Numbered from the stretch's first letter, positions 15,898-25,308 are shown. The stretch is DNA of 64,000 nt from JALZCH01 sp036387135 (GCA_036387135.1 DASVUH010000002.1:1-64000), one strand, 5' to 3'. Notes: generated from the sequence alone by a model not told the origin. Numbers and translations are program-made.

Positions 15898-16794
15898 TTA
15901 TAAGAAAATAAAAATAATAATGCTAAAGAGAAAGATATAACAGACGATAGGAATTAATACATAGAGAAAAGTACTTGCCCTTTTGTTTAAAATTGGCAAT
16001 AACACACCAAAAACCAATCCTACAATTGAAATAATCAGTGCAAGGATAAAATATCGCTTTTGGTATTTTCTTGCATTTTGTTGTGCCTCATACTGAGCAA
16101 TGCTTGACTTAGTAGAATCGACTATTTCTTTCGCAGATGTAACTGTTTTCAAATAAGCTTGAACAGTGTATTTAATTGGAAACTGCTCGTTATTGATATA
16201 CGTATCTAAATATTTTTGGCAAGTATTCCCATGAATTAATAAAATAAAGTCTATTTCTGGAAGAGTTTCGTCCATTGCAATAATCCAGTTTCTCACCTTT
16301 TCAATTCTATCAAATGATATAGGACCGTTATTTTCTTTAAATGGGAATTGGGTGTACAAAGCGTGGAATATTCTTGTAATCTCTGATGCCCGACGCTTTT
16401 CTGAGATTTGACTCACGGGGACTCCCATACAATATTTTGCCAAACGATTGAGAATTTGCTTCCTTTTATCAGCAGTAATTGTATATTCTTCAAGTGGCTC
16501 TGCGGTAGATTCAAAATATAAAGATGGTGATAAGTCAGCAATTTGACTTGTATTTATTTTAGAAGCTTCCTGTAATACTTGAATTTCCAGTTCCTGCTGT
16601 CGATTATAAATATACAATCCGTATGCGGATAAAAAACCTATAATTATTGAAAAAATCGTGCCATGAATCCCTGCAACTGCCATTATATCTTTTGGGTCTA
16701 TATGTATTTTTTCGTTGATAGTTTTTCTTAATCCTCTAATAAGCCTTTTAAGCTTAGAAGCTTTGTTGTTTTTTACTCCTAATTCGTTAGACAT
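15898..16794 (-). CDS. A+T-rich membrane protein, function unknown
   Basis: A 298-residue protein with one membrane span near residues 42-63 and two closely spaced spans at the C-terminus (about 248-270 and 276-297). The roughly 180-residue soluble part between them is charged and likely helical. No family is recognised. Base composition is unlike its neighbours: a sampled 60-base line (16021-16080) has 17 G/C, against 29 in a comparable line of glgA, and codons are A/T-ending. This suggests recent acquisition. It sits alone between the acetyltransferase and glgA on the same strand, and no ribosome site is obvious. Confidence 0.75.
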   Translation of the reverse strand: MSNELGVKNNKASKLKRLIRGLRKTINEKIHIDPKDIMAVAGIHGTIFSIIIGFLSAYGLYIYNRQQELEIQVLQEASKINTSQIADLSPSLYFESTAEPLEEYTITADKRKQILNRLAKYCMGVPVSQISEKRRASEITRIFHALYTQFPFKENNGPISFDRIEKVRNWIIAMDETLPEIDFILLIHGNTCQKYLDTYINNEQFPIKYTVQAYLKTVTSAKEIVDSTKSSIAQYEAQQNARKYQKRYFILALIISIVGLVFGVLLPILNKRASTFLYVLIPIVCYIFLFSIIIFIFL

Positions 16795-16816
16795 TTGATA
16801 AAAACACGATATTTTT

Positions 16817-18244
16817 TTAACTTCTCATTGCTAATTGGTAAAGCTGCAAATAATTGTTGGCAGCCTTTTCCCACGAATTATCCACGCGCATTCCGTTTGA
16901 TTGAAGCCGCCGCCAAACGTTCGGCTCAGCGTAATTAAAAATCGCCTCGTAGATTTTTTCCAGAAATGCGTTTGCTTCGTACGGGTAAAATTTAAAACCG
17001 TTTCCGGTTTGCGAAAGCAGATCGAATTCTTCAACCGTATCGTCAAGCCCGCCCGTTCCGCGAACAACCGGAATTGTGCCGTAACGCAAACTATACATTT
17101 GATTCAAACCGCACGGCTCAAATTTCGACGGCATCAGAAACATATCGGAACCGGCTTCGATTTTATGCGCGAGCGGTTCGTTGTAGCCTTTAAAAACGCC
17201 GACCTGACGCGGCGCGAAATCTCTTAAAGCCTGCAAAAAGTTCTCATATTCCGAAGAACCTGAGCCAAGCGCGACGAAATAGCAGCCGCTCATCACGATT
17301 TCAAACGCGACCGATTGCAGCAATTCGACTCCTTTTTGCGGCGTCAAACGCGAAACCCAGCCGAAAACCGGGCGTTCCAAATCAACGTACAAACCGAAAT
17401 GTCTGAGCAAATCTTCTTTGCATTTGCGTTTGCCCGTTAAATCTTCCGGCGAATAATTCGCGGCGATGTTTTTGTCGCCAGCCGGATTCCATTCTTCGTA
17501 ATCAATTCCGTTCGTGATTCCGATGTAGCGGTTGCTGCGTTCTCTTAATAACCAATCAAGACCGTTTCCAAGTTCCGCGCCCATCGTCTCGCGGGCGTAA
17601 CCGCGCGAAACCGTGGAAAGCCAATCGGAACAAGTCAATCCGGCTTTCATCGCATTTGCCGCGCCGTTTGCCAGAAAAGCGCTGCGCTGCCAATCTTCGC
17701 CGTAGCCCAGTTTCCACAATTCTTCTTCGCCAAAAACGCCTTGATATGCGAGATTGTGAATCGAAAAAACGGTTTTGACGTTTCTGAAAAAAGAATCCCA
17801 GCGCCGTTTGTCGGCGATTTCGACGGCAGCAAAACCCGTATGCCAGTCGTTTAAATGAATGATGTCGGGCGGCGCGCCGATTCTTTTAAGCAGCGCGAGC
17901 GCGGCTTTCGAGAAAAATGCGTAACGCAGATAATCTTCGCGAAAACCGTAAATCGAATCGCGCTGGAAAAATTCGGGCGCGTCAATCAAAAACGCCGGAA
18001 CGCCGCCGCGCTCGCTGAAAAACGCGCCGCATCGGTATTGCTGTCCGCGCCAATCAACCGTCAAATCACCAATCGGGCGGCTTTCGAGCAAATCCGTTTT
18101 GGTTTGCTGCTGATAAAACGGCGTGATTAAAACCGAATCCGCGCCCTGTTTTTTTAAAAATTTCGGCAGCGCGCCGGCAACATCGCCCAGCCCGCCGGTT
18201 TTCGAATAAGGAACTGCTTCGGAAGATAAAACGGCTACTCTCAT
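16817..18244 (-). CDS. glgA: Glycogen synthase (ADP-glucose type)
   Basis: GT5 family glucosyltransferase elongating alpha-1,4-glucan from ADP-glucose. The 475-residue GT-B protein has the N-terminal EAVPYSKTGGLGDVAGALP with the nucleotide-sugar Lys15 of KTGGL, HLNDWHTG in the N-domain, the GITNGIDYEEWNP hinge, WVSRLTPQKGVE, and the retaining-transferase motif SKFEPCGLNQMYSLRYGTIPVVRGTGGLDDTV near the C-terminus. Length is normal. No Shine-Dalgarno precedes the ATG. A small secreted-protein gene ends six bases upstream on the same strand, so they are probably co-transcribed. No other glycogen genes are in the window. Confidence 0.95.
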   Translation of the reverse strand: MRVAVLSSEAVPYSKTGGLGDVAGALPKFLKKQGADSVLITPFYQQQTKTDLLESRPIGDLTVDWRGQQYRCGAFFSERGGVPAFLIDAPEFFQRDSIYGFREDYLRYAFFSKAALALLKRIGAPPDIIHLNDWHTGFAAVEIADKRRWDSFFRNVKTVFSIHNLAYQGVFGEEELWKLGYGEDWQRSAFLANGAANAMKAGLTCSDWLSTVSRGYARETMGAELGNGLDWLLRERSNRYIGITNGIDYEEWNPAGDKNIAANYSPEDLTGKRKCKEDLLRHFGLYVDLERPVFGWVSRLTPQKGVELLQSVAFEIVMSGCYFVALGSGSSEYENFLQALRDFAPRQVGVFKGYNEPLAHKIEAGSDMFLMPSKFEPCGLNQMYSLRYGTIPVVRGTGGLDDTVEEFDLLSQTGNGFKFYPYEANAFLEKIYEAIFNYAEPNVWRRLQSNGMRVDNSWEKAANNYLQLYQLAMRS

Positions 18245-18250
18245 TAAATT

Positions 18251-18691
18251 TTAATTTGAAAACTCGATAACTTGTCTGGACGAAGCCGTCGGAATCATTT
18301 TTCCGCGCGTTTCGGGATACGAAAACATATTGGCGATAACGACGAAATCACCGTATTCTTTCCAATCTTTCGGCACGGCTTTCGATTTAAGAGTGATAAA
18401 ATTAGTTCCCTTTTTGATTTTCTTGCTCGTCGTCATTCGATAAATGCTGTGTTTCTCGCTGTTGAAACCAATCATCACGGTCGCCGCTTCGCCGCTTTCG
18501 ACAGTGTATTCAATTTCAACCGTAAACTCGTTTTCAACTCCGTCAACAACCGGCGCGCTCGCGGTGACATTGACAATCCTAATTTTATCTCCGGTTTCCT
18601 GTTTCGCCCGATTTGGGTTCTGAGCCGTCGAAACAGTCAATAAGCCTTGAAACAGCAATATGAGTCCGAAAATTTGAACAATTCGTTTCAT
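18251..18691 (-). CDS. Secreted beta-rich protein, function unknown
   Basis: A 146-residue exported protein. The signal peptide is residues 1-24 (MKRIVQIFGLILLFQ core, ending STAQ). The mature part looks like a single immunoglobulin-like beta sandwich: IRIVNVTASAPVVDGVENEF, then VEIEYTVESGEAATVMIGF, then TNFITLKSKAVP, matching a CARDB-like pattern, though I cannot name the family with certainty. The ATG at 18691 is chosen because GAGGAGG stands seven bases upstream. The glgA gene follows after six bases. The 18692-18996 stretch upstream holds long A/T runs (18829-18838) but no gene. Confidence 0.7.
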   Translation of the reverse strand: MKRIVQIFGLILLFQGLLTVSTAQNPNRAKQETGDKIRIVNVTASAPVVDGVENEFTVEIEYTVESGEAATVMIGFNSEKHSIYRMTTSKKIKKGTNFITLKSKAVPKDWKEYGDFVVIANMFSYPETRGKMIPTASSRQVIEFSN

Positions 18692-18996
18692 TTCATTCCC
18701 TCCTCTGAGATGCAATTTCTAATTTAACCGATTTTATTTGAATTTTTCGCAAAAAATCTGTCGGTTGAAAAATATTTTACCGATGAAAATACAAGTCTAA
18801 TTCAAAGATTCAAACAAAAATCAAAAAAACTTTTTTTTTGTTGGGCGGTTTTGTCATTTTTTTTCGCCTTATTGGGTGAGAGAGAATTTTGACGTTGAGG
18901 AGTTTTCCGAAACCGCAAACAAAAATGATTTTTTCAAAATTCTTTCAAGTAAAAAACTGAAACAAAATTTTAAACAAAATCGAAGGAGATAAAAAA

Positions 18997-20781
18997 ATGG
19001 AAAGAATGATTGTTAAGCACATTACGGGATCGAAAGCTAATCAAGTCGAAGAATTTGCACTGCGTTATCACAACGAACTGACGTTCGGACGAGACCCCCA
19101 AGCGATGGTCAAATACGACCCCGACCGCGACGATCTTGTCGGACGTGAACACGCTCGCATAACGCGCGACCCGAACGACGCCGAAGGATTCATCATTAAC
19201 GATATGGGCAGCCGAAACGGAACTTTCGTCAACAAACAGCGCATTATCGGTCTGGCGAGATTGCAGCCCGGCGACACGGTTCAATTCGGTCAGGGCGGAC
19301 CGGAATTTCAATTCGATGTCGAGCCGCGTCCGAGCGGAGCGATTAAAGCAACGCGAGTCGCCGAACTCGTCAATCCCGCTGCTCCGCCAACCCGCGTGAT
19401 GAGCGCAGGAACGGGCGCGGCGGTTGCCGACAATTCAGCCGCCCCGACCGGCGCAAACGCCAAAACTTCGGTCGGCAAAGCTACTGTCGAGCGAATGATC
19501 AGTCACAACGTCACCGAAACCAAAAAACAGCAGGGACGCAAATTCGCCATTGTCGGCGCCGTCGCCGCCGTCGCCGTTTTGTTGCTGTTCGGAGCCGCAA
19601 TCGGCGGCGCTTACTGGTACAACTCCAGACAGGAAGCCGCGTTGAAAAACGAATTGGCTTTGAAATCGAGCCTGCTCGAAGCTAAAACCGGCGAGGTCAA
19701 TCAAAAAGCGGCTGAAATCGAAAAGCAAATTGCCGAAGACAAAGCCAAAGCCCCGGTCGCCGCGAGCGCAATCTCAGACAAATACAGCAATTCCGTAGTT
19801 TTGATTGAAAGAGCATGGCGTCTTATTCATCCGGCTAAGAAAACGCAGGCTTATCATTTGCACGCACCAACCGCGCTTCTCGCCAGAGTGGGCATCCGAA
19901 TGAACACAAACGCGCAGGCGGTTCCGGTTTATGTCAAAACGACCAACTCGTATGAGCCTGTTTTGGTTGAAGATAAAGGATCGTTTAATACGCCGGTCGG
20001 CGGCGTCGGCTCCGGCACCGGGTTTATCGTCACAACCGACGGGTTTATTTTAACAAACCGTCACGTCGCAGCGACCTGGAAAACGAAATTTCAATTCGGC
20101 GAGGATACTCCAAAAGGAATTCTGCTGTCAGCCGACGGAAGCCAGCTTTTATCCGTCAACGTCCCGCCGCCGACCGATTGGGTTCCGGTCAATACGAAAG
20201 GTCAGGGCGGAATGCTCGGAGCTTTGAATATGCGTGTCAACTCTTCCAACGATTACGTCGGCGAAAATATGTCCCTCGAAGTTGCGCTGCCCGGCAAAGA
20301 CCGCCGGATGAACGCGCAGCTCGTCGAATCGTCGGATCGTCACGACGTTGCGCTAATGAAGATTGACAAACCCGGCGATTTGAACAAAGTCGAGCTTTTC
20401 GACAACTACGAAGCGATTAAAAAAGGCGAAGACGTTGTGATTATGGGCTATCCGGGCGTAACCGCGGATCAATACGGAGTTATCAAATCCCAGGATATGT
20501 TTAATACAACGACTCTGATGAAAACCGTTCCCAATCCGACCGTGACGGTGACCGCGGTCAGCAACATTCTCCGCAGCAACACCAAAGATCAGGAAAATAT
20601 CGTTATCAGCGAGATCGGCGATGTTTATCAACTGTCAACCGGCTCGACCGGACCGGGCAACTCCGGCGGTCCCGTTTTCGATACGCAAGGTCGCGTTATC
20701 GGAATCTACTTTGCCTACAAAACAGGCGCGGATTTGCAATACGTCGTTCCGATTCGCTACGGCATTCAATTGATGGATTAA
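18997..20781 (+). CDS. FHA domain - membrane helix - trypsin-like protease
   Basis: A 594-residue signalling protease. Residues 10-105 form an FHA phosphothreonine-binding domain (LTFGRDPQ, VGREHARI, NDMGSRNGTFVN). A Pro/Ala/Thr linker leads to one membrane span (about 183-206) and a short coiled coil (about 215-250). Residues 260-594 form a chymotrypsin/DegP-like protease with His356 (TNRHVA), Asp450 (RHDVALMKID) and Ser556 (GPGNSGGP). The topology predicts FHA in the cytoplasm and the protease outside. AAGGAGAT precedes the ATG. It heads a six-gene same-strand cluster with two Ser/Thr kinases and a PP2C phosphatase, so phosphorylation sensed by the FHA domain may control the protease. There is no PDZ domain. 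Confidence 0.9.
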   Translation: MERMIVKHITGSKANQVEEFALRYHNELTFGRDPQAMVKYDPDRDDLVGREHARITRDPNDAEGFIINDMGSRNGTFVNKQRIIGLARLQPGDTVQFGQGGPEFQFDVEPRPSGAIKATRVAELVNPAAPPTRVMSAGTGAAVADNSAAPTGANAKTSVGKATVERMISHNVTETKKQQGRKFAIVGAVAAVAVLLLFGAAIGGAYWYNSRQEAALKNELALKSSLLEAKTGEVNQKAAEIEKQIAEDKAKAPVAASAISDKYSNSVVLIERAWRLIHPAKKTQAYHLHAPTALLARVGIRMNTNAQAVPVYVKTTNSYEPVLVEDKGSFNTPVGGVGSGTGFIVTTDGFILTNRHVAATWKTKFQFGEDTPKGILLSADGSQLLSVNVPPPTDWVPVNTKGQGGMLGALNMRVNSSNDYVGENMSLEVALPGKDRRMNAQLVESSDRHDVALMKIDKPGDLNKVELFDNYEAIKKGEDVVIMGYPGVTADQYGVIKSQDMFNTTTLMKTVPNPTVTVTAVSNILRSNTKDQENIVISEIGDVYQLSTGSTGPGNSGGPVFDTQGRVIGIYFAYKTGADLQYVVPIRYGIQLMD

Positions 20782-20805
20782 CCCGGAAAACTGACAGCCA
20801 CTTCG

Positions 20806-20835
20806 GTTTAGGGGCGGGCTAGCCCGCCCCTAAAC
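20806..20835. repeat. 30-bp perfect palindrome, G+C-rich
   Basis: The sequence from GTTTA through GGGGCGGGCT and its exact complement back to TAAAC is a loopless perfect palindrome, 25 bases after the FHA-protease stop and 34 bases before the kinase start. It may attenuate read-through, be a dispersed repeat, or bind a protein. Confidence 0.85.
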
Positions 20836-20869
20836 GAATATTTTCTTTCTTATTTTCTGGAGAACTACA

Positions 20870-22216
20870 ATGATGAACAGGCAGCTACAAATCGGCGAGA
20901 AAATTGGCGATTACTCGGTTCAAGGTTTTATCGGAGCGGGCGGAATGGGCGAGGTTTATTACGCCGTTCACGAAAAGCTGAATCGTGCGGCAGCCGTTAA
21001 GATTCTGATCGGAATGAGCAGCTTGAATCAATCTTTCAAAACCAGATTTTTTAACGAAGCGCGCCTTCAAGCGAGCCTTCATCATCCGAATATTGCTGCT
21101 CTCTACGATTTTCAGGAACGCGGCGACCGGCTCTTTATTTTTATGGAATATGTGGACGGCGAATGTCTCGAAGATTTAATCGAGCGCAGGATTTTCTCGG
21201 TTGAAGATTCCTTAAGAGTTTTTGCTGAGATTTGCGAAGCGGTCGCGTATATTCACGGAAACGGAATCGTCCACCGCGATATAAAAGCGCTCAACATTAA
21301 ACTGACCGCGAGCGGAACGGCGAAGCTGCTCGATTTCGGAATCGCCAAAGATGCTTACAGCCACAATTTGACGCACACCGGAAAAATTATCGGGACGCCG
21401 CATTATCTCGCGCCCGAACAGCTCGAAGGCGCGCCCGCTTCGCCGCAAACCGACGTTTGGGCGCTCGGCATTCTGCTCTACAAAATGCTGACCAATAATT
21501 TGCCGTTCGACACCGATTCGCTCGAAGGCTTGCGCGGGCAAATCAGCAAAGCGAGATTCAATCCGCCCGAAGAATTTAACCTGGCGGTTCCGCAATCAAT
21601 CGCGCGTTTGGTTCAGAAATGTTTGTGCAGGGAAACTGCAAAGCGCTACAAAACAGCAGATGAATTATTGACGGATGTCAGACGCATTCTCGAAAACGAA
21701 TACAAGTTTGTTTCAAATTCAAATTCCGGCAATAAGCTCTTTGGATTTGCTGGAAAAAGCGGTTCGGCGTCCGGCAGTTTTGATTCGGAAAACAGTTCTT
21801 CCAATCAGCCTCGAAAATCGGCTTTTGTTCCGGCGGCGCTGGCTGCCGGTTTTGGAGTTTTGCTGCTGTTTGCGGTAATCGGGATCGGAATTTGGGCGAT
21901 GAGCGGCGAAGAAAAAATGCCTGAAAAAGTTTCCGCCAAAATCGCTGCCGCAGAAACCAAAAACAAACCGCCGATCAGTTTGCAGCCAGCCGTTTCTAGC
22001 GCGGAGCCGAAGCGCGTGCGAATAGACGTGATTGACGGAAAAGCGGATGTCATTCGCAGTGACAAAATCGTCGGCTCGACGCCGTTTGATTTGGAAGCCG
22101 CAGAAGGCGAACGAGTCGGTTTGACTTTGCGGCGTGTAGGTTTTCAAGATAAAAACGTGCAGATTGAAGTGTCGAGCCGCAAAAAGGTTTACACTTTTAC
22201 GCTCTCGCCGAAATAA
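20870..22216 (+). CDS. Hanks-type Ser/Thr kinase with PEGA-like domain
   Basis: A 448-residue transmembrane kinase. The cytoplasmic kinase domain (about 14-275) shows the glycine loop GAGGMGEVY (22-30), Lys44 in AVKIL, the catalytic loop HRDIKALN (His135, Asp137), DFGIAK and the GTPHYLAPEQ P+1 loop. The usual Pro of HRDxKPxN is Ala here. One membrane span lies near 319-345. The extracytoplasmic tail ends in a PEGA-like beta domain (VGSTPFDLEAAEGERVGL). TCTGGAG precedes the start. It is followed after 13 bases by a secreted-protein gene, and the downstream PP2C enzyme is the probable counteracting phosphatase. Substrates are not evident; the FHA protein upstream is a candidate partner. Confidence 0.93.
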   Translation: MMNRQLQIGEKIGDYSVQGFIGAGGMGEVYYAVHEKLNRAAAVKILIGMSSLNQSFKTRFFNEARLQASLHHPNIAALYDFQERGDRLFIFMEYVDGECLEDLIERRIFSVEDSLRVFAEICEAVAYIHGNGIVHRDIKALNIKLTASGTAKLLDFGIAKDAYSHNLTHTGKIIGTPHYLAPEQLEGAPASPQTDVWALGILLYKMLTNNLPFDTDSLEGLRGQISKARFNPPEEFNLAVPQSIARLVQKCLCRETAKRYKTADELLTDVRRILENEYKFVSNSNSGNKLFGFAGKSGSASGSFDSENSSSNQPRKSAFVPAALAAGFGVLLLFAVIGIGIWAMSGEEKMPEKVSAKIAAAETKNKPPISLQPAVSSAEPKRVRIDVIDGKADVIRSDKIVGSTPFDLEAAEGERVGLTLRRVGFQDKNVQIEVSSRKKVYTFTLSPK

Positions 22217-22229
22217 AAAAGGAGAATTT

Positions 22230-22733
22230 ATGAAAAACTTATCAATTTCCATCGCAGTTTTATTTGTCGTTTGTTTTTTAAACATTCAAACAACCACTGC
22301 CCAGAAAAAATCGGTGACGCTGGGCGACGCCCGCGTTACCAATGCCTTAAATCAGACAAAAACGCCTTTTTCGGTGGATAACGACGGAATGTATATGGTT
22401 ACTTACGATTTGCCGAATAAGCGTCGTCAAAAGATTTTCATTAAGTCGAGAACGGTAAAGATTAACGGTTTTGAATTACGCGGCGTTTTATCCTACGCGA
22501 TAATTAGCGAAAAGCAGCCGACGCCGGAAATTGCGTATCAGCTTCTGCAAAAAAATTTGGATCAAATTAGTTTCTGGACGCTTATCAAATTGGATGAGGA
22601 CGAATACGGCGTCATGAATATGATTTACATTCCAGCCGATCTTGACGGGAAAAAACTTGACGGGTTTTTATCAATCGTCGCTTTAGCCGCCGATGAAATG
22701 GAAGAACGATTAACGAAAAAAGATGAGTTTTAA
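22230..22733 (+). CDS. Secreted protein, possibly YbjN-like fold
   Basis: A 167-residue exported protein. AAAGGAG precedes the ATG at 22230; upstream in-frame codons lie inside the kinase gene and were discarded. The signal peptide is about residues 1-24 (ISIAVLFVVCFLNIQ core, TTAQ end). The mature domain alternates strands and helices (MYMVTYDLP, then a helix EIAYQLLQKNLDQISFW, then IPADLDGKKLDGFLSIVALAADEME). This recalls the YbjN/type III secretion chaperone-like fold, but the match is weak and stated tentatively. Its place between a kinase and a PP2C phosphatase suggests a role in extracytoplasmic sensing or as a target of the protease. Confidence 0.7.
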   Translation: MKNLSISIAVLFVVCFLNIQTTTAQKKSVTLGDARVTNALNQTKTPFSVDNDGMYMVTYDLPNKRRQKIFIKSRTVKINGFELRGVLSYAIISEKQPTPEIAYQLLQKNLDQISFWTLIKLDEDEYGVMNMIYIPADLDGKKLDGFLSIVALAADEMEERLTKKDEF

Positions 22734-22771
22734 AGGTTTCCGACCGGATTTCACTGAAGGATTAAAATAAA

Positions 22772-23602
22772 ATGAAGAGCCAGAATTCAACAACATTATC
22801 GGCGAGCATTCAGACAGACGCGGGCTGCGTCCGCAAAGCAAACGAAGACAGCGGCAGATACGTCCGACCGAACGATGCCGAAACGCAATCGCGCAAAGGA
22901 ACTTTGACGATTGTCGCAGACGGAATGGGCGGGCATTCTTCGGGCGAAGTCGCCAGCCAAATGGCGGTCGAGTTAATCAGCCGAAATTATTATTCGGATA
23001 ATGAACGAGACGCGCCCGGAGCTTTGAGAAAGTCGGTCGAAAAGGCAAACGCCGAAATATTTATCACTTCGATGACCAATCGAAAGTTTTTCGGAATGGG
23101 AACGACGATTATCGCGCTGGTTTTGCTCAATGATCGTGCGTTTGCCGCGCACGTCGGCGACAGCCGTTTGTATCGCCTGCGCGAGCGGAAACTTGAGCTT
23201 TTGACGATTGACCACTCGCAGGTGATGGAAATGGTCAAACAAGGAATTATCTCGCTCGAAGAAGCCAGAAATCACGACGACAAAAACGTTATTTTGCGCG
23301 CCGTCGGAACGCAGCCCGTCGTAGAAGTTGAAATGTCGGACGTTTTTGCTGTAAAACCGAACGATCAATTCCTGCTTTGCTCGGACGGGTTGTGCGATAT
23401 GCTCGAAGACGAAGAAATCCGCAGAATCTGGCTCGACGCGAAAGATGTCGCGGCGGCTTGCGAGCAGATGATTGAAGAAGCTAAGCGTCGCGGCGGAAAC
23501 GATAACATCACAGTGGGAATTGTGCGCGTCACGCCGGAAAACGAATCGGCGGCGAAAAAACCCGTCCGCATTACCAGAGAATTTGAGGAAGCAGCGTTAT
23601 GA
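22772..23602 (+). CDS. PP2C-family Ser/Thr phosphatase
   Basis: A 276-residue metal-dependent (PPM) phosphatase, soluble and cytoplasmic. The metal-binding motifs are intact in order: GCVRKANEDS, VADGMGGHSSGE, HVGDSRLYRL, LLCSDGLCDML and the final GGNDNITVGIV. Length matches the bacterial PstP/Stp1 catalytic domain without a membrane tail. AAGGA lies nine bases ahead of the ATG. Its last codon overlaps the ATG of the next kinase gene (ATGA at 23599-23602), so phosphatase and kinase are translationally coupled. The expected role is to dephosphorylate the two kinases of the cluster and their substrates. Confidence 0.95.
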   Translation: MKSQNSTTLSASIQTDAGCVRKANEDSGRYVRPNDAETQSRKGTLTIVADGMGGHSSGEVASQMAVELISRNYYSDNERDAPGALRKSVEKANAEIFITSMTNRKFFGMGTTIIALVLLNDRAFAAHVGDSRLYRLRERKLELLTIDHSQVMEMVKQGIISLEEARNHDDKNVILRAVGTQPVVEVEMSDVFAVKPNDQFLLCSDGLCDMLEDEEIRRIWLDAKDVAAACEQMIEEAKRRGGNDNITVGIVRVTPENESAAKKPVRITREFEEAAL

Positions 23603-25278
23603 TCGGGCAAACGATTGGAAATTATAAAATTATCCGCTCTTTGGGCGAAGGCGGCGTCGGGCGCGTTTATCAAGGCGTTGACACGATGCTCGACCGCGAA
23701 GTGGCGATTAAAGTTCTGCGCCCCGAACTCGCCCGGCAAACTTCAATCGTCGAGCGTTTTCGCTCGGAAGCCGTATTGCTCGCCAAGCTCAATCACCCGA
23801 ATATCGCCACGCTTTATTCCCTGCTCCGACAAGGCGACGAGCTTTTTATGGTGCTGGAATTCATTCGCGGCGAAACGCTCGAACAGCTTTTGCACCGGCG
23901 CGGCGCGCTGCCCGAAGATGATGCGATTCCGATTTTTTGTCAGGCTCTGGACGGAATCAATCACGCGCACGAGCTTGGAATCGTTCACCGCGACGTGAAA
24001 CCGGGAAATATGATTTTGACCGCAAACGGCATTCTCAAAGTGCTTGATTTCGGCATCGCGCGGCTTTTGGGAACTTCGAGAAAGACCAAATCGGGAAACA
24101 TTATCGGAACGCTCGAATATATGTCGCCCGAACAGGTGCGCGGGCTGGAAACAGACGCGCGGTCGGATATTTACGGTTTGGGAATAATGCTTTATGAAAT
24201 TTTGACCGGGCGTTTGCCGTTTGAATCGGAAAACGAGTTTCTGTTAATGAAAGCTCAAACCGAAGAAATGCCCGCTTTGCCGCGCAGCATCAACCCGAAC
24301 ATTTCCGAAACTGTGGAAACGGCGATTATGAAAGCGCTTGCCAAAAATCCCGACGAACGCTTTCAATCAGCCGGAGAATTTCTGGACAGCTTGTTTGACG
24401 CCGGTTTCGCTCCCGGCGCGGTGACTTTCGGTTTTCAGAGCATCTTGAAAGCGAGAATCAGCCGCCCGTCAAATCCCGGTCTTCAGAAAATCGAAAACAA
24501 CGCGGCGAAGCCCAAAAACGAAGCTCAGGCTTTGGAAAATTTACTTCCGCCGATTAAAATTCCCGAAACCGAAGAAACAAACATTCGTCGAGAAGCATTA
24601 ACCGATGAAACAAACAAAATCCCGACCGGCGGCGCAGACGCTTTGCCCGAACCGGAAAGCGACATCAGAGAAACGCGGCGCGGGGCGACGAATATAATTC
24701 TCGCTTACAACAAAGCCGAAATCGAGGAAACCGGATTTGGAGCGGCTGAAACTGCGGAAATTAATTTCGCACCAGAAGAAAAACCACAATCGTTTTTCGA
24801 CCGTTTAACCTGGATTCATTACGCCGGAGCGGGCGCGGCAATATTTTTATTAGCTTTGGGAACAATCATCGCGGCGGTTTTGCCGCTTTTATTCGTTCGC
24901 AGTCAAGCGGTTTCCGATAAACCCGTGCAATTTGAAAAAACTGTTACCGAAGAAATTGCGCCAAAGCCCGTTAAATTGGAAACGCCCGTCACAAGCGAAA
25001 CGCCGAAACCTGAGCCAATGCCAACTGAGCGAACAACGATTCAAGACGAGCCGCCGCAGCCTCAACCGAAGCCCGTTGTCGCCGAACCTGTTGCAACGCC
25101 GATTATTGGCGAGACTCCGGTGATAATGCCGTCCGCTCCGAAACAACCGGAAAAAACACGCGCGCAGGAGAGGAAAAAAGCCGAGCCGCCCGCAAAGAGA
25201 CAAGTCGCGCCTAAATCACAAGGGAAATCGAGAGAACAGACTTTGCGTGAGATCGAACAACGATTGAGAGATAACTAA
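23599..25278 (+). CDS. Hanks-type Ser/Thr kinase, PknB-like
   Basis: A 559-residue transmembrane kinase. Residues 9-268 are the kinase domain: GEGGVGRVY (16-24), Lys38 in AIKVL, HRDVKPGN (His130, Asp132), DFGIARL and GTLEYMSPEQ. A long acidic juxtamembrane region follows, then one membrane span (about 410-433). The extracytoplasmic tail of some 120 residues is Pro/Glu/Lys-rich with no PASTA or PEGA repeat and ends in a charged helix (REQTLREIEQRLRDN). It is coupled to the PP2C gene by a 4-base overlap. The tail looks wall-spanning rather than ligand-binding. Together with the first kinase it gives the island two non-identical kinases sharing one phosphatase. Confidence 0.94.
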   Translation: MIGQTIGNYKIIRSLGEGGVGRVYQGVDTMLDREVAIKVLRPELARQTSIVERFRSEAVLLAKLNHPNIATLYSLLRQGDELFMVLEFIRGETLEQLLHRRGALPEDDAIPIFCQALDGINHAHELGIVHRDVKPGNMILTANGILKVLDFGIARLLGTSRKTKSGNIIGTLEYMSPEQVRGLETDARSDIYGLGIMLYEILTGRLPFESENEFLLMKAQTEEMPALPRSINPNISETVETAIMKALAKNPDERFQSAGEFLDSLFDAGFAPGAVTFGFQSILKARISRPSNPGLQKIENNAAKPKNEAQALENLLPPIKIPETEETNIRREALTDETNKIPTGGADALPEPESDIRETRRGATNIILAYNKAEIEETGFGAAETAEINFAPEEKPQSFFDRLTWIHYAGAGAAIFLLALGTIIAAVLPLLFVRSQAVSDKPVQFEKTVTEEIAPKPVKLETPVTSETPKPEPMPTERTTIQDEPPQPQPKPVVAEPVATPIIGETPVIMPSAPKQPEKTRAQERKKAEPPAKRQVAPKSQGKSREQTLREIEQRLRDN

Positions 25279-25308
25279 AAAACAGTTCAAAAAAGGAGAA
25301 TCGCAAAT

